64,000 nucleotides of DNA, from NCBI GenBank assembly GCA_024529925.1, contig JAFEUB010000916.1:660001-724000 (forward strand), written 5' to 3'. The first letter of the stretch is position 1, and each line of letters starts with the position of its first letter. The notes under the pieces were generated by a model. It worked only from the letters and a program-made list of their open reading frames with translations, had not been told where the DNA came from and searched no databases. Of this stretch, positions 62,216-64,000 are shown one piece after another. The translations under genes were made by a program, and so were the position numbers. This DNA is from Ophthalmolycus amberensis (Eukaryota > Chordata > Actinopteri > Perciformes > Zoarcidae).

Positions 62216-64000
62216 CTCCACTGTTCAAAAAAAGTTTACTGTCAATTCCTCACTTTTCAACAATGTCTGATGTTTTGAAAACTGTTCTCACTTTCTTAAA
62301 AACGTTTTATCATCTTTACTTTTAAAAACAGTCACTTCCTTAAAAGTCTCCTCACTTTGAATTTTTTGAAAAGTAAAGACCTTTTTTTGCAAACTGGTCC
62401 TCACAAGGACAGAAGAACAAAGGACACACACACACACACACACAGAGCTGAGTTTTAGTTCCTGGTTTTATCTCGAGAGTCTCACTAACTCGTGTAAAGG
62501 TTAATGTTTACTGCAGTTATCTCTCTGCTCACATGAAGACAGTTTCCACCAGAAACCATCTGAATTGTGACTCAAAACCACAAAAGCTAACCGAGATCTA
62601 AACAAACTAACGAACTAAATGCAAACTTCATTTGCACTGAAGCTGAAATGAGTCGACGTTAAGCGTTCCGTCTTAATACGGAGTCACATTGTCAGATGCT
62701 ACGATCATTCTTAAATGTCTGTCTGTTTATTTTTTGACTTCCCCAGAGAGGAGAGTCAGTTCCTGCTGGTTTCAGGTCAGAGTGGAGGAACGACTCCGAC
62801 GCCCCCCGCTGGTCGACCAGCGTCACTCAACAACCGTCCTCGTTCTGACCAGAAGTCAGTGAAAGGCTTTCCATCAGCAGATACGTTTTACTTTACGCAT
62901 AAAACACATCAGATGAGACGTGACAGGCAGACACATCTGTAAGCAGAACGAGAAGTAAAAAGCAAACTGCAGATGTTCAAGTGGGAAACAAAAGTAATCT
63001 GAGACAGACGCATGAATTAAATGCAAAAACCTTTTTTAATGTATTTGAATTCGTTTTTGATTCAACTTTGAAAATAATTAACTTATCATTTAACAGAACA
63101 AACGACTGCATTTTTAATTAGCAAATTCAAATCGGGTTAACTTCACGTTTATTTGAAAAGAATGCAATTAACCAATTTACAATAACATTTTTAAATTGAT
63201 CAAATAAAAGTTACCCTGTTAATGTTGCATATGATCAGTTTGCCGTTTAGTTTTGTTCAGCCTGTAAAAACCTGTTTCATGTCGTCTGTGTCTTTCGTGG
63301 AACTTGTCACTTCTGAGAATATTAAAAATTATAATTACTGCAGAGCTACACGACAGACTCCATGCATATAACATAATAATAACAATAATATTAACAACAG
63401 AACTGTGAGTTCAGACTCTTGGAGCTCATTTAACAGCAGCGAGGATCATCTCCTCAATAAATGAACAGCTGTAATACTTTCATGTGAGGGAAAGTTCACT
63501 CAGTGTTAACGTCGTATAGTTTCAATGAAGCGCTGGAACAACGAGAGACACTAAATACACAGTATTGTGATTCTGTCAGACAAGAATCAGACCTTCAAAC
63601 CCACTGAAAGTGTGACGAGGAGTGAACAACCAGAGAGTGAGATCTCAGAATGTGCCTCTTTTACATCGTCTCATATCTGAAAACCTCACTCTTACGTTAA
63701 AATCATGTCGTCATTCGCTTTTGTAACACAAAATATACATACATGAATTTTGTCATTCATCATTTTTAATTAAAATCATAATGAAATCAGGAAACGCTGT
63801 TTGAAGTTGTTGAAATGTATCTGATGTCAGATGCATCGCTACACAGGAGGAAAACAACAACAACAACAACCGTGAACAGCAGTTACCGTCAGCAGATGAA
63901 GATGATGAAACTGATGATGAAGCACAGAGATACGCAGCCTGTGAGAGACAGAAAACTCTCCTCTTCTTTTCAGTTCATTACTTGCTTTTACTTTTCAACC

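Overview
The window looks like a teleost (percomorph-type) chromosome segment. It has long introns with GT-AG splice sites and many CA/GT and tetranucleotide microsatellites. It also has L2-like LINE remnants, a hAT-type short element, and several dispersed repeats that I recognise from perch-like fish genomes. There is no prokaryotic, CRISPR or phage content. I assembled gene models by hand from splice sites, reading-phase continuity and remembered human protein sequences; no search was run.

Layout, left to right. (1) 87-18680, minus strand: the first 18 coding exons of a stabilin gene. They encode a signal peptide, a Cys-rich/EGF block, and the first two fasciclin (FAS1) domains; the rest lies off the left edge. 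Linkage favours stab1. One exon carries an apparent 1-base frameshift in a 6-base homopolymer. (2) 4493-5888, plus strand: a single-exon TRIM E3 ligase gene (RING, B-box, coiled coil, PRY-SPRY) lying antisense inside a stabilin intron, also with one apparent frameshift. (3) 18681-26054: spacer with repeats. (4) 26055-47273, minus strand: a complete nischarin gene (nisch). I resolved 28 coding exons, all phase-compatible, giving about 1519 aa with a PX domain, leucine-rich repeats, Ser-rich linkers and the conserved C-terminus. (5) 47274-50791: spacer with an L2 tail, another dispersed repeat and one orphan exon-like segment. (6) 50792-51445, plus strand: a small intronless gene (217 aa) resembling the CCER1 family. 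(7) 51446-64000: repeat-rich spacer with a hAT MITE, an inverted-repeat pair and a CA array of about 200 bp. I see no gene there.

How the genes relate: nisch followed tail-to-head by a stabilin on the same strand is the arrangement of human NISCH-STAB1 on 3p21. This supports both gene names. The proteins have separate jobs: nischarin is an endosomal/cytosolic integrin- and Rac/PAK-associated scaffold, stabilin an endothelial/macrophage scavenger receptor, and the TRIM a probable ubiquitin ligase of the fish immune-type expansion. I found no undescribed multi-gene system. The most noteworthy points are the nested TRIM, the two frameshifts, repeats doubling as splice-acceptor tracts, inverted LINE fragments around nisch exon 26, and the CCER1-like gene.
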